NCBI GenBank assembly: GCA_017543005.1
Contig: JAFWEA010000119.1
Span: forward strand, 1 to 9,256
DNA length: 9,256 nt
Direction: 5' to 3'
Source of the DNA: Solobacterium sp.
GTDB lineage: Bacteria > Bacillota_I > Bacilli_A > Erysipelotrichales > Erysipelotrichaceae
Part shown: piece after piece, positions 1 to 6,581 of the stretch
How the letters are laid out: each line of letters begins with the position of its first letter
How positions within the stretch are numbered: position 1 is the stretch's first letter
Program-made: the position numbers and the translations under genes
Notes under the pieces: generated by a model
The model's database searches: none
Told to the model about the DNA's origin: nothing
Seen by the model: the letters and a program-made list of their open reading frames with translations, nothing else

Positions 1-80
1 CCGCCATCCGGCAGATCGCTTCCGAGACAGGCGTCTCCAAAAACAAGATTTACGAACTGGTGCACCAGCAGGAAAACTGA
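1..80 (+). CDS. rsmI: C-terminal end of probable RsmI (16S rRNA 2'-O-ribose C1402 methyltransferase), partial
   Basis: An open frame (codons from position 3) enters from the left edge and stops at TGA 78-80. The visible 25 residues begin AIRQIASETGVSKNKIYELV and end HQQEN. This matches the small helical C-terminal domain of RsmI, whose members typically end with a pattern like A-I-K-x-V-A-x-x-x-G-(I/V)-S-K-x-x-(V/I)-Y. The enzyme methylates the ribose 2'-OH of C1402 in 16S rRNA with S-adenosylmethionine. The SAM-binding catalytic domain lies outside the window, so the call rests only on this tail. The prsW-like gene starts 12 bp later, which suggests co-transcription. Another protein ending in a helix-turn-helix-like tail cannot be excluded. 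Confidence 0.6.
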   Translation, partial: AIRQIASETGVSKNKIYELVHQQEN

Positions 81-92
81 CGGAGAACGGAT

Positions 93-818
93 ATGTTCAG
101 TGAATTTTATTACCAGTACAGCAGTCCGAGACTGCTGGTAGCCGCGGCAGTCATCCCGGCGCTGTTCCTGATGTATTACATCTACCGGCATGACAGAATC
201 GAAAAGGAACCGGGCCGGCTGCTGGCCAGACTGGTCCTCTTCGGCATTCTTTCGGCGGTGACGGCCGGGCTGATCGAAGCGCTGTTTGAATACTTTGTCT
301 TTCCCCAGATCCCGTTTTCTTCGGTGACGGCGGAAATCATTGCCCTGGCCACGATGGTCGGCCTGGCGGAAGAAGGCACAAAGCTTTTTTTCCTGAAACG
401 GCGCACCTGGAAGAATCCGGCCTTCAATTACCGGTTTGACGGGATAGTCTATGCGGTCTTTGTATCGCTGGGCTTTGCGGCCATCGAGAATGTCATGTAT
501 GTCATGCAGTACGGTCTGGGCGTGGCATTGACCCGGGCCTTCCTGGCCGTGCCGGCCCATTTCGGCTTTGCGGTAACCATGGGAACCTTCTACGGCCGGG
601 CGAAGGTCTGCGACGTAAGGCGGGACGGACACATGCGCAGGGTCAACCTGGCGCTGGCCTATCTCCTGCCGGTCTCCATGCATGCCTTCTATGACGCCAC
701 GGCCATGCTGAACAGCGACCTGGCGAGCAACCTGTTCCTGGCCTTTGTGGTGATCTGCTATGTGCTGATCTACCGCCGCATCAAGCGGGAAGCCAGGGAA
801 GATACATTAATTGCCTGA
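93..818 (+). CDS. prsW: PrsW-family intramembrane metalloprotease (CPBP/glutamic-type)
   Basis: A 241-residue polytopic membrane protein with about seven hydrophobic segments. It carries the PrsW hallmarks in order: an N-terminal YRHDRIEKEP stretch (residues 31-40), the AEEGTK motif with paired glutamates E93-E94 and K97, FDGIVYA with D116, AIEN with E132, PAHFGFA with H156, and MHAFYD with H197 and D201. Family knowledge: PrsW in Bacillus subtilis makes the first cut in the anti-sigma factor RsiW, and the Clostridioides difficile homologue acts on RsiT. The glutamates and histidines form the presumed active site in the membrane. The start is ATG 93 with GGAGA at 82-86. The gene sits 12 bp after the rsmI-like gene and is followed by a terminator. 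No anti-sigma or sigma gene is visible here, so its substrate is unknown. Family assignment is firm; a sigma-activating role is inference, because many PrsW homologues are uncharacterised. Confidence 0.87.
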   Translation: MFSEFYYQYSSPRLLVAAAVIPALFLMYYIYRHDRIEKEPGRLLARLVLFGILSAVTAGLIEALFEYFVFPQIPFSSVTAEIIALATMVGLAEEGTKLFFLKRRTWKNPAFNYRFDGIVYAVFVSLGFAAIENVMYVMQYGLGVALTRAFLAVPAHFGFAVTMGTFYGRAKVCDVRRDGHMRRVNLALAYLLPVSMHAFYDATAMLNSDLASNLFLAFVVICYVLIYRRIKREAREDTLIA

Positions 819-838
819 GAGAGGGAAACCTCTCTTTT
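818..838 (+). terminator. Rho-independent terminator after the prsW-like gene
   Basis: Starting at the last base of the TGA stop, AGAGAGG (818-824) pairs with CCTCTCT (829-835) around a GAAA tetraloop. A T run (835-838) follows and then CC. The stem is 7 bp with a stable loop but a short U-tract. It would end the rsmI-prsW transcript and protects the convergent TetR gene from read-through. Confidence 0.75.
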
Positions 839-843
839 CCGTA

Positions 844-869
844 TAAAAAAATCACTGCCGGGCAGTGAT
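844..869 (-). terminator. Rho-independent terminator of the tetR-like gene
   Basis: Read on the minus strand, ATCACTG (869-863) pairs with CAGTGAT (857-851) around a short CCCGG loop, followed directly by a run of seven Ts (the A run at 845-851 on the plus strand). The hairpin begins at the TetR stop codon (TGA, plus-strand 869-871), so termination is immediate. Together with the neighbouring plus-strand hairpin it forms a back-to-back terminator pair between convergent genes. Confidence 0.8.
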
Positions 870-1486
870 CAGGCCGGTTCATGGATTTCCTGGGCTTTCA
901 TGATGGCCCGGATGGAAGTGAAGACGTAGCCTTTCATCTCATCGATCGGCAGCGGCTTGCCGTACAGGATCGAATCATGGCAGGTGCTGCTGATCAGCTC
1001 GATGATCATATAGATCATGATCAGGGGGTTTTCGTAGCGGACCGTGGACTCGGCAATGGCCTGGGCGAAGATGCTGGCAAAGTCGACATCGGTTTCCACA
1101 TGGTCAATGAAGGCACTCTCAAAGACACCCCAGCTGAGATTCTTGTAGACAAAGCGCAGGGTGATGACATCATTTTCCAGCTGGCTGATGATGTGATCAG
1201 CCATAAAGATGATCTTGTCTTCCAGCGTGACCAGGTCTGTCTGATCCAGCGCGTTCTTGGCCCGGGTGAAGATCTCGGCTGATTTACGGGCGATAATATG
1301 ATTGCGCAGGTCATATTTATCCCGGAAATAGAAATAGAATGTCCCTTTGCCGACACCGGCTTTCTCGGCGATATCAGCGATGCTGGTATGCGCGAAGCCG
1401 TCATTGGAGAACAGTTCAAAAGCGGTATGCATCAGTGCTTCCCGCTTTTTTCTTTTGTTTTCTGCAGCCTTTCCCGTCGTACTCAT
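869..1486 (-). CDS. TetR/AcrR-family transcriptional regulator, probable repressor of the MMPL operon
   Basis: A 205-residue protein with the standard TetR layout. A basic N-terminal tail (KRKKREALM, 11-19) leads into helix 1, then the helix-turn-helix at about residues 34-60 contains TSIADIAEKAGVGKGTFYFY followed by FRDKYDL, the classical recognition helix and G-T-F-Y-x-Y-F signature. The remaining 145 residues are an all-helical ligand-binding and dimerisation domain, too divergent to name a ligand. The chosen start (ATG at 1486) gives the usual length; no strong ribosome binding site precedes it, and Met19 is a less likely alternative. It is divergent from the MMPL operon across 128 bp that hold two operator-like repeats. 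The standard reading is that it represses that operon, and perhaps itself, until a small molecule binds. Its own promoter is not obvious; TTGACT (minus strand, 1534-1529) is only a weak candidate -35 box. Confidence 0.9.
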   Translation of the reverse strand: MSTTGKAAENKRKKREALMHTAFELFSNDGFAHTSIADIAEKAGVGKGTFYFYFRDKYDLRNHIIARKSAEIFTRAKNALDQTDLVTLEDKIIFMADHIISQLENDVITLRFVYKNLSWGVFESAFIDHVETDVDFASIFAQAIAESTVRYENPLIMIYMIIELISSTCHDSILYGKPLPIDEMKGYVFTSIRAIMKAQEIHEPA

Positions 1487-1539
1487 CGGTTCTATTTTAA
1501 CGTTTTTTCAGCTGAAGGAAAGAAATAAAGTCAAAAATA

Positions 1540-1568
1540 TTGACCAACGGTCGAAAAAGCGTTATAAC
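1540..1568 (+). promoter_or_regulatory. Sigma-A type promoter of the MMPL operon
   Basis: TTGACC at 1540-1545 (-35) and TATAAC at 1563-1568 (-10) are separated by exactly 17 bp. This predicts a transcription start near 1575. The -35 hexamer lies inside the upstream operator-like repeat, so a repressor bound there would block RNA polymerase. The leader to the ATG at 1615 would be only about 40 nt and contains the second operator-like repeat and the ribosome binding site. Confidence 0.75.
1541..1558. promoter_or_regulatory. Putative TetR operator O1 (upstream copy)
   Basis: The repeat TGACCAACGGTCGAAAAA contains the inverted repeat GACC-AAC-GGTC (1542-1545 and 1549-1552), centred at 1547. Outside those arms the symmetry is partial. 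Short-spaced GACC/GGTC dyads of this type are typical of TetR-family sites. The copy overlaps the -35 box of the MMPL promoter and lies between the divergent tetR and MMPL genes. The assignment to this TetR is positional inference. Confidence 0.7.
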
Positions 1569-1582
1569 GGTACAGTAAAAAA

Positions 1583-1600
1583 TGACCAACAGTCGAAAAA
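1583..1600. promoter_or_regulatory. Putative TetR operator O2 (downstream copy)
   Basis: TGACCAACAGTCGAAAAA matches the upstream copy at 17 of 18 positions; the single change (G to A at 1591) weakens the dyad. It starts 42 bp after the first copy, about four helical turns, so both would face the same side of the DNA. It lies just downstream of the predicted transcription start and abuts the AGGAGG ribosome binding site. Confidence 0.65.
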
Positions 1601-1617
1601 AGGAGGGTGATGATATG
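1601..1617 (+). promoter_or_regulatory. Ribosome binding site that decides the MMPL start
   Basis: AGGAGG at 1601-1606 sits 8 nt before ATG 1615-1617. An in-frame ATG also exists at 1582, but it lies in the O2 operator-like repeat, has no ribosome binding site, and would add 11 residues encoded by operator DNA (including SRKK). The ATG at 1615 is therefore the real start. Confidence 0.9.
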
Positions 1618-3678
1618 CCGGAGAAACTTGGACAGTGGGTAATCAGATTCCGGAAAGCCATTCTGATTCTGGCCGTGGCGCTGCTGATTCCTTCCGGGCT
1701 CGGTTATCTGCATACGAAGGTCAACTATGATCTTCTGACATATCTGCCGAAAGACATCGAAACGATGCAGGGGCAGGATATCCTGAAGGAAGAGTTCGGC
1801 AGCGGCGCGTTCTCGGTGCTGATGACGGAGGGCATGTCCGCCAGGGATACGGCGGCGGTAAAGGAAAAGATCATGCAGGTGGATCATGTGAAAAACGTGA
1901 TCTGGTATGATTCGGTGCTGGATCTGTCCGTACCGATGGAATTCCTGCCGGATGATGTCTATGACGCTTTCAACAGCGGCGACGCAACAATCATGTTCAT
2001 TATCTTTGATGATACGACTTCGGCGGACGGCACCATCGCGGCTGTCCGTGAGATCCGCCGGATTGCCGGGGAGCAGGTATACCTCAGCGGCATGTCAGCT
2101 GTGCTGGTGGATACCGAGGACCTGTCGGAGGCAGAAGCACCGGTCTACGTCATGATGGCGGTGGCGCTGAGCTGTGTGGTGCTCATGCTGGCGATGGATT
2201 CGTTCCTGGTGCCGTTTCTGTTTCTGGCCGGCATCGGCATGGCCATTGTCTATAACCTGGGAACCAACATGTTCCTGGGCCAGATCTCCTATGTGACAAA
2301 GGCGCTGGCAGCGGTGCTGCAGCTGGGTGTCACGATGGACTACTCGATCTTCCTGTGGCACAGCTATGAGGCTCATCTGGAAGCCGGGAAAGACAAGGAA
2401 GAGGCCATGGTGCAGGCCATTGCCGAGACGTTCACCTCGATTATCGGTTCATCCGTAACAACAGTTGCCGGGTTTATCGCCCTGTGCTTCATGAGCTTTA
2501 CCCTGGGACGTGACATGGGCATTGTCATGGCCAAGGGAGTGGTGCTCGGCGTGGTCAGCTGCGTTACGATCCTGCCGGCCATGATCCTGGCCTGTGACGG
2601 ACTTCTGCAGAAGACAAGACATAAGGCGGTCATTCCGGATCTTGGCAGAGTCGGCCCGACCGTGACAAAACATGCGTATGCCTTCCTGGCACTGGCGCTG
2701 GTGCTGCTGGGTCCGGCGGTATACGGCTATACCCATGGCAATATCTACTACAACCTGGACAGTACGCTGCCGCGGGATCTGCCCGGCATTACGGCAAACA
2801 CCATGGTGAAGGAAAAATTCGATATGACCTGCACGCATATTCTGCTGCTGGATGCGGATGTGCCGGCCAGGGAAGTACGGGCCATGGCGGATGAGATGAA
2901 ACAGGAAGACGGTGTGAAGTGGGTGCTCGGTCTCAATACGATCAAGGGCCCGGCCATCCCGGATGAAATGATTCCGGATGATCTGAGAAAAGATCTGATC
3001 ACCGATGACTGGCAGCTGATCCTGATCGGCTCGGAATACGATGTGGCCAGCGATGAGGTCAATGCCCAGGTGGAAAAGCTGGATGCGATCGCTGACAAAT
3101 ATGACAGCGGTTCGATGCTGATCGGGGAAGCACCCTGCACAAAGGATCTGATCCGGGTGACCGACCACGACTTCAGCACTGTCAGTGTGGTGTCGATCGG
3201 CATTATCTTCATCATCATTGCGGCTGTCTTCCGGTCCCTGTCGCTGCCGGTGATTCTGGTGGCGGTCATCGAATTCGGCATCATGGTGAACATGGGCATA
3301 CCGGCCTTTACCGGAACGAGAATGCCGTTTGTCGCCTCGATTATCATCGGCACGATTCAGCTGGGTTCCACTGTGGACTATGCGATCCTGCTGACGACCC
3401 GCTACAGACGCGAACGGACAGCCGGGAAGGACAAGCGGACAGCGGTCACGGATGCGGTGGCGGCCAGTGCCAAATCCATTCTGGTCAGTGCCCTGTCATT
3501 CTTTGCGGCCACATTCGGGGTCGGCCTGTATTCCAATATTGATATGATCAGTTCTCTCTGCGTGCTGATGGCCCGCGGAGCGTTGATAAGCATGGTATGT
3601 GTTATCTTCCTGCTGCCGAGTCTGCTGCTGATATTTGACGGTATCATCGGCCGGACGACTCTGGCACAGAAAGGGTAA
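1615..3678 (+). CDS. MMPL/RND-family transporter (exporter)
   Basis: A 687-residue membrane protein with the internally duplicated MMPL fold of about 12 transmembrane helices: helix 1 at roughly residues 11-31, a soluble loop of about 145 residues, five helices, then the same pattern again from about residue 350. Each half has the proton-relay signature: GVTMDYSIFLWHSYEAHL with D242-Y243 in the first, GSTVDYAILLTTRYRRE with D588-Y589 in the second. These correspond to the paired Asp-Tyr residues of mycobacterial MmpL3. The family uses the proton gradient to export lipids, peptides or hydrophobic toxins. Each half also has the YxTYLPxD/YNLDSTLPRDL-type motif after the first helix. Length is usual for the short Bacillota type that lacks the long C-terminal domain. 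The secreted heptad-repeat protein follows 14 bp later in the same operon, and a divergent TetR gene with candidate operators points to ligand-induced expression. The substrate is not deducible. Confidence 0.92.
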   Translation: MPEKLGQWVIRFRKAILILAVALLIPSGLGYLHTKVNYDLLTYLPKDIETMQGQDILKEEFGSGAFSVLMTEGMSARDTAAVKEKIMQVDHVKNVIWYDSVLDLSVPMEFLPDDVYDAFNSGDATIMFIIFDDTTSADGTIAAVREIRRIAGEQVYLSGMSAVLVDTEDLSEAEAPVYVMMAVALSCVVLMLAMDSFLVPFLFLAGIGMAIVYNLGTNMFLGQISYVTKALAAVLQLGVTMDYSIFLWHSYEAHLEAGKDKEEAMVQAIAETFTSIIGSSVTTVAGFIALCFMSFTLGRDMGIVMAKGVVLGVVSCVTILPAMILACDGLLQKTRHKAVIPDLGRVGPTVTKHAYAFLALALVLLGPAVYGYTHGNIYYNLDSTLPRDLPGITANTMVKEKFDMTCTHILLLDADVPAREVRAMADEMKQEDGVKWVLGLNTIKGPAIPDEMIPDDLRKDLITDDWQLILIGSEYDVASDEVNAQVEKLDAIADKYDSGSMLIGEAPCTKDLIRVTDHDFSTVSVVSIGIIFIIIAAVFRSLSLPVILVAVIEFGIMVNMGIPAFTGTRMPFVASIIIGTIQLGSTVDYAILLTTRYRRERTAGKDKRTAVTDAVAASAKSILVSALSFFAATFGVGLYSNIDMISSLCVLMARGALISMVCVIFLLPSLLLIFDGIIGRTTLAQKG

Positions 3679-3692
3679 GGAGGAAAGAAAAT

Positions 3693-6581
3693 ATGAAGCG
3701 GATATGCAGAACAGCTGCGGCGCTGACAGCGATCCTGACCCTGGGGGTCAGCGGTCTGCCGGTGCATGCGGAAGAAGAAACAGAAGAGGAATCTTCCGGC
3801 AAGGAAGAGACAGTCTATGTCATAACGGATCCTTCCGGCAAGAAGAAGGAAGTCATCGTCAGCGACTGGCTGAAGGCCGGCGGCAGGAACCGGGTGGAAG
3901 ACAGTTCCGATCTGCAGGATATTACCAATGTCAGCGGTGATGAGGGCTTTACCCGGGAAGAAAACGGCGGTCTGGTCTGGAATGCCGAAGGGAAGGATAT
4001 TTATTATCAGGGCACCAGCAATGATGATCTGCCGGTGGAAGTAAAGATCAGCTATGAACTGGACGGACAGCCGGTCACGGCGGAAGAACTGGCCGGGAAG
4101 AGCGGTCATGTCAGAATCCGGCTGGATTATGAAAATCATACAAATGCACCGGTGACAGTCAACGGCGTCACCCGGAATGTCTGCGTGCCGTTTGTCATGG
4201 CCAGCGGCATGGAACTTTCCCCGGAGCATTTCAAAAATGTCAGAGTGACCAACGGCCGGATCATCTCCGAAGGATCGAAGACCATTGCGGCCGGGGTGGC
4301 CTTCCCGGGTCTGCGGGAAAGTCTGGAAAAGGATGCGAATCTTCGCGGGCGCCTGGATGGCATCGATATTCCGGAATACATGGAAATCGAAGCGGATGTA
4401 ACGGATTTCACCATGGGCATGACCATGACCATGGCCTCCTCGGATCTGCTGTCTGACCTGGATCCGGATATCAATACCGGTGAGCTGACTGACAAGATCA
4501 ATCAGCTGAAAGACGGTGCGGACCAGCTGCTGGACGGGGTCAGAACCCTCAAGGACGGCAGCGGTGAACTGCGCCAAGGCGGTAATGATCTGGCCGACGG
4601 CGCCGGGAAGCTGAAAGACGGTACGGCCAAAGTAAAAGACGGGGCAGCGGAACTGAAAGACGGCACTGCCGCCCTCAGTACCGGCAGTGAAACCCTGCAG
4701 AACGGTACGGCTGCTCTGAAGACAGGGGCGGATGCCCTGCAGGAAGGAACCGGGGCATTGAGTGAAGGAACCACGAAGGTCAATGCCGGGGCCGGCCAGC
4801 TGAAGGCAGGCACGGAAACAGCCAAGACAGCAACAGCCCAGCTGGCAGCCGGAGCCGGCCAGGTGGCTGCCGGTCTGCATACGCTGGATGACGGCATGAA
4901 GACATATGTCGCTGCGCTGGAGGGCAATGAAGAGAATCCGGGCCTGACAGCCGGTACACAGGCCGTCGCTGACGGGGCAAAACAGCTCGATGCCGGTGTG
5001 AATCAGGCGGTTGCCGGTCTGCGGCAGACCCGTGAACAGCTGCGGCAGCTGGAGAATCTGACCGGTGATGCGGAAATTTCCATGCAGATTGCCGGGGCCT
5101 ATGACAATGTCGTCAAGGCAGCTGAAGATATGGCGGTCAAAAAGGCAGCCTATGATCAGGCGGTGAGCGCGGCCGGACAGGCGCAGAATAATGCGGCGCC
5201 GGCGATGAGTGCGGAGGAAGCGGCTCTGTACGAAGAGAAGATCGCTGCCCTGGAAGAAGAAAACAGCGGCCTGAGTGAAAAAAACGAAGCCCTGGAAGCA
5301 CAGCTCAATGAACTGCAGAGTGAGACCCCGCAGGTGGAAGAGAGTGCGGATACAGCAGCCCTGCAGGAACAGATCGCAGCGCTGCAGGCAGAAAACAGCA
5401 GCCTGAAAGCAGCGGATGACATTCCGGCTGACAATGAAGAACTGGCGGCCCTGCAGGCCCAGGTCCAGAATCTGCAGGCGGAAAATGACAGCCTGAAAGC
5501 GGAAAAGGCTGCGGCGGATGAACAGAATGCCGCCCTGCAGGGACAGGTTCAGAGTCTGGCGGCTGAAAATGAAAGCCTGAAGGCTGAACTGGAAGCGGCC
5601 CGCAATGAAGTCAGGGTTGAATATGTGGAAGTGCCGGCGGAGGGCTGTGCAGCCGCACCGGAAGAACCGGTCCAGCAGGCCTACCGTCAGGATGGCAGCC
5701 ACATCACCCTCATGGATAACGAAACAAAGACACCGGAACAGGCCGGGGCAGAACTCATGGCGGCGCAGCAGAATTTCAAAACCGCTCTGCAGACCTATGC
5801 CGGTCTGGTGGAAGCCCATCCGGACAATGCCTTCCGTTCCCAGGTACTGCTGATCGGCGGGTCGCTTGATACACTGCTTGACGGCAGTCAGGAAACCGGA
5901 ACAGCCGGCCTGAGTGCCCTGCAGCAGGGATCCGCTCAGCTGGCAGCCGGAGCGGCAGCCCTGAACGAAAAGGCCGGTCAGATCGTGGCCGGAGCGAAGC
6001 AGCTTCAGGGCGGTCTGGAGACCGTGCCGGAAGGCGGCACTGTTTCCCTGCTGGATGGGGCCGACCAGGTAGCCGGCGGCCTGCAGCAGCTGGCCCAGGG
6101 GGCAGAAACCCTCGACAGCGGGGCAGCGGCCCTGCAGGAAGGCATCTCTCAGGTCAGTGACGGGGCTGAGAAAGTCAATACCGGAGCCGGACAGCTTGCA
6201 GCCGGGGCGGCTGATGTCAACAACGGTGCGGCGGCCCTGCATGAAGGCGCTGACAAACTGGACAGCGGGGCCGGTCAGCTGAAAGACGGTACAGTCGAAC
6301 TGGATCAGGGAGCCGGAGAACTCGCTGACGGAGCCGGCAGACTGTCTGACGGTACAGCAAAACTGGATGACGGCGTGCAGGAGCTGTTGGATGGCATGGA
6401 GAAGTTTGAGACCGAAGGCATGGATCAGCTGGTCAGCCGGCTGGAGAACGAACTGCCGGATGCCCTGGATCAGATCCAGGCGGTGCTGAAGGCCGGGGAG
6501 GTCTACAGGAACTTCAGCGGCACAGCCGGAAACGACAATGACCGGGTCAAGTTTATCTTCCGGACGGAAGAAATCAAATAA
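3693..6581 (+). CDS. Secreted YhgE/Pip-like xxLxxG heptad-repeat protein with central coiled coil; probable partner of the MMPL transporter
   Basis: A 962-residue protein. Residues 1-26 form a signal peptide (MKRICR, a hydrophobic core, then VHA|EEE, signal peptidase I type; no lipobox). An acidic linker (27-39) leads to a soluble domain (about 40-250: VYVITDPSGKKKEVIVSDWL, later GKDIYYQGT and AGKSGHVRIRLDYEN). Then come heptad block 1 (269-442), a helical link, a Leu/Glu/Asn-rich coiled coil (about 505-642), heptad block 2 (740-901) and a tail ending VKFIFRTEEIK. No transmembrane helix follows the signal peptide, unlike YhgE/Pip proteins, which share the heptad motif but have membrane segments at both ends. 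ATG 3693 has AAGGAGG at 3677-3683, overlapping the MMPL stop. From general knowledge, similar proteins occur beside MMPL genes in Bacillota, but their role is not established. I infer an extracellular stalk or adaptor for the exporter. Mature cysteines are only C163 and C652. No clear terminator follows. Confidence 0.88.
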   Translation: MKRICRTAAALTAILTLGVSGLPVHAEEETEEESSGKEETVYVITDPSGKKKEVIVSDWLKAGGRNRVEDSSDLQDITNVSGDEGFTREENGGLVWNAEGKDIYYQGTSNDDLPVEVKISYELDGQPVTAEELAGKSGHVRIRLDYENHTNAPVTVNGVTRNVCVPFVMASGMELSPEHFKNVRVTNGRIISEGSKTIAAGVAFPGLRESLEKDANLRGRLDGIDIPEYMEIEADVTDFTMGMTMTMASSDLLSDLDPDINTGELTDKINQLKDGADQLLDGVRTLKDGSGELRQGGNDLADGAGKLKDGTAKVKDGAAELKDGTAALSTGSETLQNGTAALKTGADALQEGTGALSEGTTKVNAGAGQLKAGTETAKTATAQLAAGAGQVAAGLHTLDDGMKTYVAALEGNEENPGLTAGTQAVADGAKQLDAGVNQAVAGLRQTREQLRQLENLTGDAEISMQIAGAYDNVVKAAEDMAVKKAAYDQAVSAAGQAQNNAAPAMSAEEAALYEEKIAALEEENSGLSEKNEALEAQLNELQSETPQVEESADTAALQEQIAALQAENSSLKAADDIPADNEELAALQAQVQNLQAENDSLKAEKAAADEQNAALQGQVQSLAAENESLKAELEAARNEVRVEYVEVPAEGCAAAPEEPVQQAYRQDGSHITLMDNETKTPEQAGAELMAAQQNFKTALQTYAGLVEAHPDNAFRSQVLLIGGSLDTLLDGSQETGTAGLSALQQGSAQLAAGAAALNEKAGQIVAGAKQLQGGLETVPEGGTVSLLDGADQVAGGLQQLAQGAETLDSGAAALQEGISQVSDGAEKVNTGAGQLAAGAADVNNGAAALHEGADKLDSGAGQLKDGTVELDQGAGELADGAGRLSDGTAKLDDGVQELLDGMEKFETEGMDQLVSRLENELPDALDQIQAVLKAGEVYRNFSGTAGNDNDRVKFIFRTEEIK
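4497..5018 (+). repeat. Heptad-repeat block 1 (xxxLxxG, about 23 units)
   Basis: Counted by hand, residues 269-401 contain 19 consecutive in-register heptads of the form x-x-x-L-x-x-G (for example INQLKDG, ADQLLDG, AGKLKDG, TAALSTG); only TETAKTA lacks the Leu and Gly. A 13-residue interruption (402-414) follows, then four more units (NPGLTAG to VNQAVAG, 415-442). Related DNA words such as CTGAAAGACGG recur, so recombination between units is possible. The pattern corresponds to the heptad repeat seen in YhgE/Pip-type proteins. Confidence 0.9.
5205..5618 (+). repeat. Coiled-coil segment with three 19-residue repeats
   Basis: Residues 505-642 are rich in Ala, Glu, Gln and Leu with few helix breakers. 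They contain three copies of a 19-residue unit of pattern A-L-Q-x-Q-(I/V)-x-x-L-x-A-E-N-x-S-L-K-A-(E/A), at residues 556-574, 586-604 and 614-632 (bases 5358-5414, 5448-5504 and 5532-5588). An older-looking copy around 516-530 reads KIAALEEENSGLSEK. The L-x-x-E-N-x-x-L spacing resembles leucine zippers. The DIPADNEE stretch (576-583) is the one likely break. Confidence 0.85.
5910..6395 (+). repeat. Heptad-repeat block 2 (xxxLxxG, about 23 units)
   Basis: Residues 740-781 hold six units (LSALQQG, SAQLAAG, then AAALNEK, which lacks Gly, and so on), one extra glycine (782) shifts the register, and residues 783-901 hold 17 uninterrupted units ending TAKLDDG, VQELLDG. By hand count both blocks therefore have 23 units. 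The last ten or so units use D/G-rich words (ELADGAGRLSDG) much like the first units of block 1. Confidence 0.9.

Noticed and set aside
1487..1539. Promoter for the tetR-like gene on the minus strand
   Set aside because: TTGACT (1534-1529) has no acceptable -10 box at 16-18 bp, and TAAAAT (1499-1494) has no matching -35 and lies too near the ATG. A promoter must exist but cannot be placed.
3402..6242. Minus-strand 946-codon frame as a real gene
   Set aside because: It overlaps a plus-strand gene with a signal peptide, a strong ribosome binding site and clear repeat domains. The antisense product is Cys/Phe/Gln-rich low-complexity sequence with no recognisable domain.
4497..6395. CRISPR array or mobile-element repeats
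   Set aside because: The repeats are in-frame protein heptads of 21 bp with variable sequence and no spacers; no transposase or terminal inverted repeats are present.
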